A stretch of DNA of 64,000 nucleotides from Caballeronia terrestris (GTDB lineage: Bacteria; Pseudomonadota; Gammaproteobacteria; Burkholderiales; Burkholderiaceae). The position numbers and the translations under genes were made by a program. How positions within the stretch are numbered: the stretch's first letter is position 1; every line of letters starts with the position of its first letter. Location: assembly GCF_001544515.1 (NCBI RefSeq), contig NZ_FCOL02000026.1:1-64000 (forward strand). Reading direction: 5' to 3'. Below are positions 56,204 through 64,000 of the stretch, piece by piece. Under the pieces are notes generated by a model. The model was not told the DNA's origin. It searched no databases and was given only the letters and a program-made list of their open reading frames with translations.

Positions 56204-56695
56204 CTACGGACGCGGCTGTTCGATCAACGCAACGGGCACGCCGCCTTCGTCCTTCATCGTTTGCAGGACAATGTTCGAGCGGATGTCGATCACGCCCGGC
56301 GCCTTGTACAGCTTGCTCAGGATGAAATCCGAATAGTGCTTGAGGTTGTGCGCGAGCACGCGCAGCACGTAATGCGTGTCGCCCGTCACGACGAACGCGC
56401 TCACCACCTCCGGCCACTCCCGCACCGCCGACGCGAACGTCTCGTGCCAGTTTTCCTGGTCGTTGCGCATCGACACGTGGACGAACGCCTCCAGTTCGAT
56501 GCCGAGCCGCTCGCGATCCAGACACGCGCGATAGCTCGCGATCACCCCCTCTTCTTCCAGCAGCCGCATCCGTCGCAGACACGCGGACGGCGAGAGCGAG
56601 ATGCGCTCCGCCAGATCCAGGTTGCTGATCCTTCCGTCTTCCTGCAGCACAGACAAAATACGGCAATCCGTTGCATCGAGCGTGAACCCAGTCAT
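56204..56695 (-). CDS. Lrp/AsnC family regulator, probable KynR
   Basis: 163-residue leucine-responsive-type regulator: helix-turn-helix ISNLDLAERISLSPSACLRRM (about 23-43) followed by the RAM ligand domain (FVVTGDTHYVLRVLAHNLKHYSDFI). It is divergent from kynB across 135 bases, the position and family of KynR in Pseudomonas and Burkholderia, which activates the kyn genes in response to kynurenine. The function is inferred from that arrangement. Its 3' end touches the flavin reductase stop. Confidence 0.85.
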   Translation of the reverse strand: MTGFTLDATDCRILSVLQEDGRISNLDLAERISLSPSACLRRMRLLEEEGVIASYRACLDRERLGIELEAFVHVSMRNDQENWHETFASAVREWPEVVSAFVVTGDTHYVLRVLAHNLKHYSDFILSKLYKAPGVIDIRSNIVLQTMKDEGGVPVALIEQPRP

Positions 56696-56830
56696 TTTTT
56701 AGTCTCCCTGGCCCGTTTCATCGAATTATGTTCTAAGACGCGCGGTTTTGGGTGGTTATTTCGCAAGCACTTTTCAGGGCATGGCGACTATGATTTGACG
56801 CATGTCCACACTTTCCGCCAAGCCCCGCCA

Positions 56831-57460
56831 ATGACACCTCTCTGGGACATTTCCCCTCCGATTCGCCCCGAAACGCCGGTCTGGCCGGGCGACACGCCGG
56901 TCGGCATCGAGCGCGTGTGGCGCATGGAAGCGGGTTCGCCCGTGAACGTCGCGCGGCTGACGCTCTCGCCGCACACCGGCGCGCATGCCGACGCCCCGCT
57001 GCATTACGACGCCGACGGCGCGGCGATCGGCGAAGTCGCGCTCGACACCTATATCGGCCGATGCCGCGTGATTCACTGCATCGGGGCGAAACCGGTCGTG
57101 ACGCCCGATCAAATCGCCGATTTTCTCGCCGACGCCCCGCCGCGCGTGCTCCTGCGCACCTATGCGCAGGCGGCGCTCGACGCCTGGGACCCCGATTTTT
57201 GCGCCGTCGCGCCGGAAACCGTCGATTTGCTGGCGGCGAGCGGCGTGCGGCTGATCGGCATCGATACGCCGTCGCTCGATCCGCAGGAATCGAAGACGAT
57301 GGCCGCTCACCAGCGTATCCGCGAGCATCGGATGGCGATTCTCGAAGGCCTGGTGCTCGATGCCATCGCGCCGGGCGACTACGAACTGATCGCGCTGCCG
57401 CTGAAATTCGCCACGCTCGACGCGAGCCCCGTGCGCGCGGTCCTGCGTCCACTTTCCTGA
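56831..57460 (+). CDS. kynB: Kynurenine formamidase (arylformamidase)
   Basis: Hydrolyses N-formylkynurenine to kynurenine and formate. The 209-residue cyclase-family protein has the metal motif SPHTGAHADAPLHY, plus WDISPPIRPETPVWPGDTP at the N-terminus and IGIDTPSLDPQESK. I start at ATG 56831; a longer frame beginning in the Lrp gene is spurious. First gene of kynB-kynU-kynA, with 31- and 13-base gaps. Confidence 0.95.
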   Translation: MTPLWDISPPIRPETPVWPGDTPVGIERVWRMEAGSPVNVARLTLSPHTGAHADAPLHYDADGAAIGEVALDTYIGRCRVIHCIGAKPVVTPDQIADFLADAPPRVLLRTYAQAALDAWDPDFCAVAPETVDLLAASGVRLIGIDTPSLDPQESKTMAAHQRIREHRMAILEGLVLDAIAPGDYELIALPLKFATLDASPVRAVLRPLS

Positions 57461-57491
57461 TTTTCTTTAGTGCAATCAACCGGATATCAAG

Positions 57492-58742
57492 ATGAACCAT
57501 CGTGACGATGCAGCGGCGCTCGACGGCGACGACCCGCTTCGCGCCCTGCGCGACCAGTTCGCGCTCGGCCGGGACGTGATCTACCTCGACGGCAACTCGC
57601 TCGGCGTGCCGCCGAAAGCCGCCGCCGCGCGCGCCGCCGCCGTGATCGCCGACGAATGGGGCGACGGCCTGATCCGAAGCTGGAACACGGCCGGCTGGTT
57701 CGCGCTGCCAAAGCGCCTCGGCAACAAGCTCGCGCCGCTGATCGGTGCGAGCGCGGACGAAGTCGTCGTCACCGATACGATTTCGAGCAACCTCTTCAAG
57801 CTGCTGTCGGCGGCGTTGCGGCTCGCCAACGAACACGATCCGAAACGCCGCGTGATCGTCTCCGAGCGCTCGAATTTCCCGACCGATCTCTACATCGCGC
57901 AGGGTTTGATCGAGCAACTGGACCGCGGCTACGAGCTGCGCCTCGTCGACGATCCCGCCGAACTCGCCACCGCGATCGACGAAAACACCGCGATCGCGAT
58001 GATCACGCACGTCAACTACCGCACCGGCTACATGCACGACATGGCGGCCGTCACGCAACTGATCCACCGCGCGGGCGCGCTCGCCGTGTGGGACCTGGCG
58101 CACTCGGCGGGTGCGGTGCCGGTCGACCTGAACGGCGTCGGCGCGGATTACGCGGTTGGATGCACGTACAAGTATCTGAACGGCGGGCCGGGTTCGCCCG
58201 CGTTCGTCTGGGTGCCGAAGCGCCATCAGAACGCGTTTTCGCAGCCGCTTTCGGGCTGGTGGGGCCACAAGAAGCCTTTTGAGATGAGCCCGTCCTACCG
58301 TCCGGACGATGGCATCGGACGCTTCCTGTGCGGCACGCAGCCGGTGATCTCGATGGCGCTCGTCGAATGCGGGCTCGACGTCTTCCTTCAAACCGACATG
58401 GCGACGCTGCGGCGCAAGTCGCTCGCTCTGAGCGATCTGTTCATCAAGCTCGTGGAAGAACGCTGCGGCAAGTTTCCGCTCACGCTCGTCACGCCGCGCG
58501 AGCACGGCCAGCGCGGCTCGCAGGCGAGTTTCGAGCATCCGAACGGCTATGAGGTCATGCAGGCGCTGATCGCGCGCGGCGTGATCGGCGATTATCGCGA
58601 GCCGCGCGTGCTGCGGTTCGGCTTCACGCCGCTCTACACGCGATTCGTCGATGTCTGGGACGCGGTCGAAGTCCTGCGCGACGTGCTCGAAACCGAGGCG
58701 TGGCGCGCGCCTGAATTCGCCGAACGCGGCGCCGTGACCTGA
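57492..58742 (+). CDS. kynU: Kynureninase
   Basis: PLP enzyme that cleaves kynurenine to anthranilate and alanine. The 416-residue protein shows YLDGNSLGVPPKAA, the PLP phosphate-contact region VTDTISSNLFKLL, DLAHSAGAVPVDL and the PLP-lysine segment CTYKYLNGGPGSPAFVWV. Middle gene of the kyn operon. Confidence 0.96.
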   Translation: MNHRDDAAALDGDDPLRALRDQFALGRDVIYLDGNSLGVPPKAAAARAAAVIADEWGDGLIRSWNTAGWFALPKRLGNKLAPLIGASADEVVVTDTISSNLFKLLSAALRLANEHDPKRRVIVSERSNFPTDLYIAQGLIEQLDRGYELRLVDDPAELATAIDENTAIAMITHVNYRTGYMHDMAAVTQLIHRAGALAVWDLAHSAGAVPVDLNGVGADYAVGCTYKYLNGGPGSPAFVWVPKRHQNAFSQPLSGWWGHKKPFEMSPSYRPDDGIGRFLCGTQPVISMALVECGLDVFLQTDMATLRRKSLALSDLFIKLVEERCGKFPLTLVTPREHGQRGSQASFEHPNGYEVMQALIARGVIGDYREPRVLRFGFTPLYTRFVDVWDAVEVLRDVLETEAWRAPEFAERGAVT

Positions 58743-58755
58743 GAGGTATCGAAAA

Positions 58756-59640
58756 ATGACACAAATTTCTTCTGGCTGTCCGATGGGGTATGGCGCTTCC
58801 GACCAGCAGCCCTCGAAAGAGGAAGGCTGGCACGACGCCAAGCTCGATTTCTCGGACGCGATGAGTTACGGCGATTACCTGTCGCTCGATTCGATCCTGT
58901 CGGCGCAGCATCCGCTCTCGCCCGATCACAACGAGATGCTGTTCATCGTGCAGCATCAGACGAGCGAGCTCTGGATGAAGCTCGCGCTGTACGAATTGCG
59001 CGCGGCGCTCGCCGCGGTTCAGCGCGACGAGTTGCCGCCAGCGTTCAAGATGCTCGCGCGCGTGTCGCGGATTTTCGAGCAGCTCGTGCAGGCGTGGAGC
59101 GTCCTCTCGACGATGACGCCCTCCGAATACACGGCGATGCGGCCGTATCTGGGGGCGTCGTCGGGGTTTCAATCGCATCAGTATCGGCAGATCGAGTTTT
59201 TGCTCGGGAACAAGAACGAGCAGATGCTGAAGCCTTATGCGCATCGGGAGGCTGTGCTGGCCGAGGTGCAGGCAACTCTGGAAGCACCTTCGTTTTACGA
59301 CGAAGTGATTCGGCTGTTAGCGCGACGCGGCTTTCCGATCGCGCCGGAGCGCCTGAACCGCGATTTCACCCAGCCCACGACGCATGACGCGTCGGTCGAG
59401 GCGGCCTGGCTGAAGGTTTATCAGGAGCCTTCGCAGAATTGGGAGCTTTATGAGATGGCGGAGGAGTTGGTCGATCTGGAGGATGCGTTCCGGCAATGGC
59501 GCTTCCGGCATGTGACGACGGTCGAGCGGATCATCGGCTTCAAGCAAGGCACAGGCGGGACAAACGGCGCGCCCTATCTGCGCAAGATGCTCGATGTCGT
59601 GCTGTTTCCGGAGTTGTGGCATGTGAGGACGGTGCTGTAA
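58756..59640 (+). CDS. kynA: Tryptophan 2,3-dioxygenase
   Basis: Heme enzyme that opens the indole ring of tryptophan. The 294-residue protein contains LSPDHNEMLFIVQHQTSELW, PYLGASSGFQSHQYRQIEFLLG and the C-terminal WRFRHVTTVERIIGFKQGTGG...PYLRK. With kynB and kynU it completes the tryptophan-to-anthranilate route. AGAGG precedes the ATG. No clear terminator follows; the next 224 bases are AT-richer. Confidence 0.96.
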   Translation: MTQISSGCPMGYGASDQQPSKEEGWHDAKLDFSDAMSYGDYLSLDSILSAQHPLSPDHNEMLFIVQHQTSELWMKLALYELRAALAAVQRDELPPAFKMLARVSRIFEQLVQAWSVLSTMTPSEYTAMRPYLGASSGFQSHQYRQIEFLLGNKNEQMLKPYAHREAVLAEVQATLEAPSFYDEVIRLLARRGFPIAPERLNRDFTQPTTHDASVEAAWLKVYQEPSQNWELYEMAEELVDLEDAFRQWRFRHVTTVERIIGFKQGTGGTNGAPYLRKMLDVVLFPELWHVRTVL

Positions 59641-59864
59641 AAATGAAGCTAACGCATCAGCCATTCTAGCCACACTGCTATTTCATCCTGATTTGATAGC
59701 GCCTCCGTTTTAAACCGAATGAAGCGGAGATGCGCGGTTTTTCTCAAACGCCTGACGAGCCTGAAATACGTGCAACCCATGCACTTATACGCAAACCGAA
59801 TGGGATAGCGTTTGCGGCCCGATTCACTAACAGTTAAACCGCCTCCCATCAACTCTCGTCAAAA

Positions 59865-60656
59865 TCACGCCAGCCGCCCCGCCAACGCCCGCAACTTCGG
59901 CCCAATAACCTCACGAAAATAACCCTCCCCCATCGAAGACGCCGGTCCGCTGCTGCTCAGCACGAGCCATCGACCGTTGCGGACATCTCGAAACGGCGCG
60001 GCGATTGCGTTGACGTCGTCATGCCAGTCGCGAAACGAATAGCAGCAGCCGTCGCGGGCAAAATCCTCGACGGCTTGTTCCGCCGCATTCACTAGCGCCA
60101 GCCCATCGGCACCGGCCGCGCCGCCCAGCTCCTCCAGCATCGCCGCGCGCACCGCAGGCTCCTGCACCGCGAGATACGCGCGGCCCATCGAACTCGTCAG
60201 CATCGAAAGACGCGAACCGGGCGCGAGACCAAGCGTCAGCGCCGTCTCGCTGCGAATCGTTTCGAGATAGATCATGTCCATCCCGTCACGGCATCCCAGC
60301 GACACCGCCGCCCCGATCTCGCGCGCCAGCTCGCGCATGTGCGGCCGCGCGAGTTCCAGCGTGTCGGCGCCCGCAAGCAGTGCGAATCCTAGCGACAGCA
60401 CGCCCGTATCGAGCGCGTATTTGCCGGCGGCTTCATCGAAACGCAGGTAGCCGAGCGTCGTGAGGGTATAGGCGAGCCGGTTGACCGTCGCCTTCGGCAG
60501 GCCGGTGCGCTCGGCAAAGTCGCGGTTGCCGAGCAGGACCTCGCCCGGCCGGAACGCCCGCAGCATGTCCAGCCCACGCGCCAACGCAACGACGAACTTG
60601 CGCTCGTCGATTGCAGTGTCCGGCGGCAGATTGCGGTTGGAAGCCTTCAGCATCAA
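59865..60656 (-). CDS. IclR family transcriptional regulator
   Basis: 263-residue regulator: N-terminal winged helix-turn-helix (FAERTGLPKATVNRLAYTLTTLGYL, about 46-70) and an IclR ligand domain with LGLAPGSRLSMLTSSMGRAYLA and FRDWHDDVNAIAAPF. It is divergent from glutaryl-CoA dehydrogenase; the 69-base gap holds a near-perfect operator (60689-60705). The likely role is control of gcdH and itself in response to glutarate or a related acid, by inference. Confidence 0.92.
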   Translation of the reverse strand: MMLKASNRNLPPDTAIDERKFVVALARGLDMLRAFRPGEVLLGNRDFAERTGLPKATVNRLAYTLTTLGYLRFDEAAGKYALDTGVLSLGFALLAGADTLELARPHMRELAREIGAAVSLGCRDGMDMIYLETIRSETALTLGLAPGSRLSMLTSSMGRAYLAVQEPAVRAAMLEELGGAAGADGLALVNAAEQAVEDFARDGCCYSFRDWHDDVNAIAAPFRDVRNGRWLVLSSSGPASSMGEGYFREVIGPKLRALAGRLA

Positions 60657-60688
60657 GTGCTAAACTCCATCGTGATTTGCAAAACATT

Positions 60689-60705
60689 GTTCCGCATAGC
60701 GGAAC
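60689..60705. promoter_or_regulatory. Inverted-repeat operator between the iclR-type gene and gcdH
   Basis: GTTCCGC (60689-60695), ATA, GCGGAAC (60699-60705). The 7-bp arms with a 3-base centre match the general form of IclR-family operators, and the site lies 20 bases before the gcdH ATG and 33 before the regulator's. Confidence 0.7.
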
Positions 60706-60725
60706 TTAAGTCAAGGAGAACGCAC

Positions 60726-61916
60726 ATGGCCGACGCCGCCCGATTCAACTGGGAAGACCCCTTGCTGCTCGATCATCAGTTGAGCGACGAAGAACGCATG
60801 ATCCGCGACGCCGCGCGCGCCTACGCGCAAGACAAGCTCCAGCCGCGCGTGACGGCGGCGTTCCGCGAAGAGAGAACCGATCCTGCGATCTTTCGCGAGA
60901 TGGGCGAACTCGGCCTGCTCGGCCCGACGATCCCCGAGCAGTACGGCGGCCCCGGCCTGAACTACGTGAGCTACGGCCTGATCGCGCGCGAAGTGGAACG
61001 CGTGGATTCGGGGTATCGGTCGATGATGTCGGTGCAGTCGTCGCTCGTGATGGTGCCGATCAACGCGTTCGGCACCGACGCGCAAAAGGAAAAGTACCTG
61101 CCAAAGCTCGCGACGGGCGAATGGATCGGCTGCTTCGGCCTCACCGAACCGAACGCCGGTTCAGACCCGGCCAGCATGACGACTCGCGCAAAAAAGGTGA
61201 ACGGCGGCTACTCGCTCTCGGGATCGAAGATGTGGATCTCGAACTCGCCGATCGCCGATGTGTTCGTCGTCTGGGCGAAACTCGAGGAAGACGGCCGCGA
61301 CGAGATCCGCGGCTTCGTTCTCGAAAAAGGCTGGAAGGGCCTGTCGGCGCCGGCGATTCACGGCAAGGTCGGTTTGCGCGCGTCGATCACCGGCGAAGTC
61401 GTGATGGACGAAGTCTTCGTGCCCGAGGAAAACCTGTTTCCGGAAGTGCGCGGCCTCAAAGGCCCGTTCACCTGCCTGAACTCGGCGCGCTACGGCATCG
61501 CGTGGGGCGCGCTCGGCGCGGCTGAAGCATGCTGGCACACGGCGCGGCAATACACGCTCGACCGCAAGCAGTTCGGCCGGCCGCTCGCTGCCAACCAGTT
61601 GATTCAAAAGAAACTCGCCGACATGCAGACCGAAATCACGCTCGGCCTGCAAGGCGTGCTGCGCCTCGGCCGCATGAAGGACGAAGGCACGGCCGCCGTC
61701 GAAATCACGTCGATCATGAAGCGCAATTCGTGCGGCAAAGCGCTGGACATCGCCCGCCTCGCGCGCGACATGCTCGGCGGCAACGGTATCTCCGATGAAT
61801 TCGGCGTCGCGCGCCACCTCGTGAATCTGGAAGTCGTCAACACGTACGAAGGCACGCACGATATTCACGCGCTGATCCTCGGGCGCGCACAGACGGGCAT
61901 TCAGGCGTTCTTCTGA
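60726..61916 (+). CDS. gcdH: Glutaryl-CoA dehydrogenase
   Basis: FAD enzyme that oxidises and decarboxylates glutaryl-CoA to crotonyl-CoA in lysine/tryptophan/glutarate catabolism. The 396-residue acyl-CoA dehydrogenase has FGLTEPNAGSDPASM, KMWISNSPIADVFVVWAK, the RQFGRPLA-like KQFGRPLAANQLIQKKLAD and the catalytic-glutamate block NTYEGTHDIHALILGRA. ATG 60726 follows AAGGAG; the frame open to 60657 is not used. It ends in a strong terminator. Confidence 0.94.
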   Translation: MADAARFNWEDPLLLDHQLSDEERMIRDAARAYAQDKLQPRVTAAFREERTDPAIFREMGELGLLGPTIPEQYGGPGLNYVSYGLIAREVERVDSGYRSMMSVQSSLVMVPINAFGTDAQKEKYLPKLATGEWIGCFGLTEPNAGSDPASMTTRAKKVNGGYSLSGSKMWISNSPIADVFVVWAKLEEDGRDEIRGFVLEKGWKGLSAPAIHGKVGLRASITGEVVMDEVFVPEENLFPEVRGLKGPFTCLNSARYGIAWGALGAAEACWHTARQYTLDRKQFGRPLAANQLIQKKLADMQTEITLGLQGVLRLGRMKDEGTAAVEITSIMKRNSCGKALDIARLARDMLGGNGISDEFGVARHLVNLEVVNTYEGTHDIHALILGRAQTGIQAFF

Positions 61917-61937
61917 CGTCCTGCGCGCTTTCATGGG

Positions 61938-61970
61938 AGGCCAACGCGAACGTCTGCGTTGGCCTTTTTT
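61938..61970 (+). terminator. Rho-independent terminator of gcdH
   Basis: AGGCCAACGC (61938-61947), GAACGTCT loop, GCGTTGGCCT (61956-61965) and a T-run to 61970. Confidence 0.92.
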
Positions 61971-62194
61971 GTTAAACATCGGCTTAACCGTTGTAATTTT
62001 AAGTCGCTCGCGGAAACTTTTGCGGGCCAGATCGTCTCCATTCATGGACATGCGTTTGACACGGCCGCGCAGCGCTGTTCGGCGCGGCGGGAACGAAACA
62101 TGCGTTCCGTGGTTTTCATGAACCCGGAGGGTGCTCGTCAGCGACCGCATCTTTGGTTACGATTCCCGTAGCCTCACCCCGATTGGAGTCATCA

Positions 62195-62497
62195 ATGTCA
62201 GAAATCAATAAGGAGCGATTCATGTCGGATATCAAAACCGTTCTCTCCGATGCAGAAGACCTGCTGAAGCAGGCTGCCAGCGCGACCGGCGAGCGTGCGT
62301 CCGAACTACGCGAGACCGCTCTGACGAAGTTGAAGCAAGCCAAGGAAAAGGCAGCGGACGCGCAGGTCGTGGTCGTCGAACGAGGCAAGAAGGCCGCACG
62401 TGCTACCGACGATTACGTGCACGAGCATCCGTGGGCGTCGATCGGCATCGCGGCGGGCGTGGGCGTCGTGATCGGCTTGCTGATCAATCGCCGCTGA
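62195..62497 (+). CDS. DUF883 (ElaB/YqjD/YgaM) inner-membrane ribosome-associated family protein
   Basis: 100 residues from ATG 62195 (MSEINKERF), with GGAG upstream; an internal ATG at 62222 has an even better AAGGAG and could be the true start. The protein is an amphipathic Ala/Lys/Glu-rich helix followed by one C-terminal transmembrane segment (WASIGIAAGVGVVIGLLI) and a short basic end, the ElaB/YqjD layout. In E. coli YqjD ties inactive ribosomes to the membrane in stationary phase. First of a three-gene envelope unit. Confidence 0.9.
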   Translation: MSEINKERFMSDIKTVLSDAEDLLKQAASATGERASELRETALTKLKQAKEKAADAQVVVVERGKKAARATDDYVHEHPWASIGIAAGVGVVIGLLINRR

Positions 62498-62661
62498 AGC
62501 TGATGCAGCGGGCATGGCCTGTCGATTGCTCAGGTTCTTGCCAACGATAGCGGCAGCCAAGCGCCTTTGGTACGCAGCGGCCCTGTCATCCGCGCCGGCC
62601 GGTCCGCATCTGGACCGGCCGGTCCCACTCAGCGCCACCCAACGCGCCTCGCGCCCACGCC

Positions 62662-63042
62662 ATGACGACTGAAAGGCCATCGCAGCAATCGTCCCCCGGA
62701 CCCTTGCGCCGCATTCTGAGTTCCACATTCGCCATCTTCGAGACGCGCCTCGAGTTGCTCGGCATCGAGTTGCAGGAGGAAAAGGAGCGCCTGATCGGCG
62801 TGCTGTTCCTGGGTCTCGCGGCAATGATGCTCACCATGATGGCCCTGATCACCCTGACGGTCCTGATCGCCATCTTTTTCTGGGACACCTATCGGTGGCA
62901 GTCGCTCGCGGGCATCACGCTGGCCTACGTACTCGTTGCCGCGTTCTGCGGAATAAAGGCGCGCAACGGCCTGCGCGACGCTCCGAACATGTTCGACGAG
63001 ACGCTTTCCGAGTTCCGCAAGGATCGGGATACGTTCCGCTGA
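62662..63042 (+). CDS. YqjE/phage-holin-III-like membrane protein
   Basis: 126 residues with two transmembrane helices (VLFLGLAAMMLTMMALITLT, then LAGITLAYVLVAAFCGIKA) after a short polar N-terminus (FETRLELLGIELQEEKERL). This is the YqjE pattern, nearly always downstream of a YqjD gene as here. Function unknown. A GTCGAA-like start region gives no strong ribosome site. Confidence 0.85.
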   Translation: MTTERPSQQSSPGPLRRILSSTFAIFETRLELLGIELQEEKERLIGVLFLGLAAMMLTMMALITLTVLIAIFFWDTYRWQSLAGITLAYVLVAAFCGIKARNGLRDAPNMFDETLSEFRKDRDTFR

Positions 63043-63088
63043 AGCCGCCTTTCACGAAACCGCCGACATTCAACGAGCCCGCACCGAC

Positions 63089-63601
63089 ATGAGCCAATCC
63101 GACGACACCTTCAAAGCACAAAAACGCGCCCAGGCTCACAAACTGAGCACGCCGCACATGCGCGCCCTGCGCAAGGAATTGCTGATCGCGCGCGCGGACG
63201 TCGAGCGCATGGAGATCGCCCAGGCCACGACCGACCTGCGCTATTCGGTCACGCATTTCAGTTTTCTGAAGATGCTGATTCCCGGGCGCAAGGCGGGCGG
63301 CTTCGGCAAAGGCCGCGCGGCAAGCAGCGGCGGTGGCATTTTGTCGCTGCTGACCGGGCTTCTCTCGGGCGGCAATCTCGGCAGCTTCACCACGCTGCTG
63401 CGGCAATATCCGATCATCGGATCGGTCGCTTCGCTGCTTCTCACCAAGCCTGTCCGGACCAAAATCCTGCGCGGCGCCAAGCCCGCGCTCAAGTGGGGTG
63501 GCCTCGGGCTCGTCGTCTGGGAAGGCTTTCGCGTGTGGCAGCAGATGAAGGCCACGTCCACCGAAACATCGACCGACGCCGTCGATCCCACTGTCTTCTG
63601 A
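63089..63601 (+). CDS. YqjK-like/DUF3318-like protein
   Basis: 170 residues: a charged N-terminal helical part (RALRKELLIARADVERMEIAQA), a Gly/Ser-rich segment and one or two weak hydrophobic stretches (GSVASLLLTKPVRTKI, LKWGGLGLVVWEGFRVW). Third gene of the yqjD-yqjE unit, where YqjK-type proteins are usual in beta-proteobacteria. The family name is a best guess. Convergent with the pilin gene. Confidence 0.7.
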   Translation: MSQSDDTFKAQKRAQAHKLSTPHMRALRKELLIARADVERMEIAQATTDLRYSVTHFSFLKMLIPGRKAGGFGKGRAASSGGGILSLLTGLLSGGNLGSFTTLLRQYPIIGSVASLLLTKPVRTKILRGAKPALKWGGLGLVVWEGFRVWQQMKATSTETSTDAVDPTVF

Positions 63602-63606
63602 GCTTT

Positions 63607-64000
63607 TCATCGGCTGCCCCAGCAAGTTGCTGTCTGTGACGGCCCAATTTCGGCCGATGTGCGATTCGAGCGCGCACCCGTTGCATCGATGACGAAGACG
63701 CCGCACGCGTCGTTCTGCATCGGGCCGGGCGCGAGCGGCTCCGCTTCGATCGCATAGCCGCCGTTCGTCGACGATTCTGCCAGAAGCTTCAACCGATACA
63801 CTGCCTCACCGTTCGCCGGCGCCTGATCGAAGCCCGCCGGCAACGACGGCCCTTCGGTGCTGGCCGCCGTCTGCACAACCCGAGCCGTCTCGACGAACTG
63901 CGCCGCGCGATACAGCGCCGTCGCCGCCTCAACGCGATGCGCTTTCGCGACATGCGTCCGGTACGCCGGAATCGCGAACGTAGCGATGATCGCGGCCACG
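63607..64000 (-). CDS. Type IV pilin-like protein (partial)
   Basis: Only the C-terminal 130 or so residues are in the window; the start lies beyond 64000. The visible N-terminal part, AAIIATFAIPAYRTHVAKAHRVEAATALY, is the hydrophobic pilin helix of minor or major pilins (PilE type), missing its prepilin peptidase site. The distal part ends with a disulfide-type Cys pair (NDACGVF and TATCWGS). Likely a minor pilin, by inference. Confidence 0.8.
   Translation of the reverse strand, partial: VAAIIATFAIPAYRTHVAKAHRVEAATALYRAAQFVETARVVQTAASTEGPSLPAGFDQAPANGEAVYRLKLLAESSTNGGYAIEAEPLAPGPMQNDACGVFVIDATGARSNRTSAEIGPSQTATCWGSR

Noticed and set aside
59649..59852. A 67-codon minus-strand frame between kynA and the iclR-type gene, containing CMGC
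   Set aside because: It lies in an AT-richer gap, has no convincing ribosome site or family match, and poor codon bias. It could be a small gene but I cannot support it.

Overview
The window looks like chromosomal DNA of a Burkholderiaceae member close to Burkholderia, Paraburkholderia or Caballeronia. The grounds are high GC with strong third-position GC bias, and familiar beta-proteobacterial gene blocks: clpS-clpA next to a cold-shock gene and icd, lpxK-trm112-kdsB-adk, sirB1-murJ/rpsT, DUF3579-argF-argG, xerD-ogt-queG/tsaE-amidase, and kynBUA with a divergent Lrp-type gene. Genus assignment is inference. I recognised no rRNA, tRNA, CRISPR array, complete insertion sequence or prophage.

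Layout. 1-9.7 kb: ClpAP protease subunits, a CspA-type protein, isocitrate dehydrogenase, a 23S pseudouridine synthase, a small exported Lys/His-rich protein, a DUF192 protein and an EF-G gene outside any str operon, followed by an unusual nested repeat. 9.7-27 kb is the more accessory part: a cupin, a five-domain peptide-type ABC importer (Tat-exported binding protein, two permeases, one fused double ATPase), a Rap1a/Tai-like small secreted protein, MATE and MFS exporters, a frameshifted alpha-carbonic anhydrase, a GntR/UTRA regulator, a class III CoA-transferase, a degenerate EAL protein, a DyP peroxidase, a remnant of an RHH antitoxin and sodB.

27-44 kb is conserved: xseA, Kdo/lipid A genes, adk, an SDR, sirB1-murJ, rpsT, argF, argG, murB, yajQ, plsY, ybaK and xerD. 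One AT-richer gap at about 39.4-40.3 kb carries a fragment of an M35-type metallopeptidase. 44-56 kb: DNA and tRNA maintenance (ogt, queG, tsaE, tcdA), a Tat-exported amidase, an EamA exporter, a second Lys/His-rich exported protein, pirin, a thioredoxin-TPR chaperone, pdxH, cfa and a DUF72 protein. 56-64 kb: the kynurenine pathway from tryptophan to anthranilate, an IclR regulator facing glutaryl-CoA dehydrogenase across a clear inverted-repeat operator, a YqjD/YqjE/YqjK-like envelope operon and the edge of a type IV pilin gene.

Most of the window is ordinary core chromosome and I do not see a complete novel system. The best leads are small: a nested doubled-arm hairpin repeat after the EF-G gene; an 18-codon upstream ORF that seems to own the only good ribosome binding site for lpxK; a perfect 18-bp palindrome between icd and rluE; a pair of Lys/His-rich exported miniproteins; an orphan Rap1a-like protein; and a non-catalytic EAL protein fused to a Cache-like domain.
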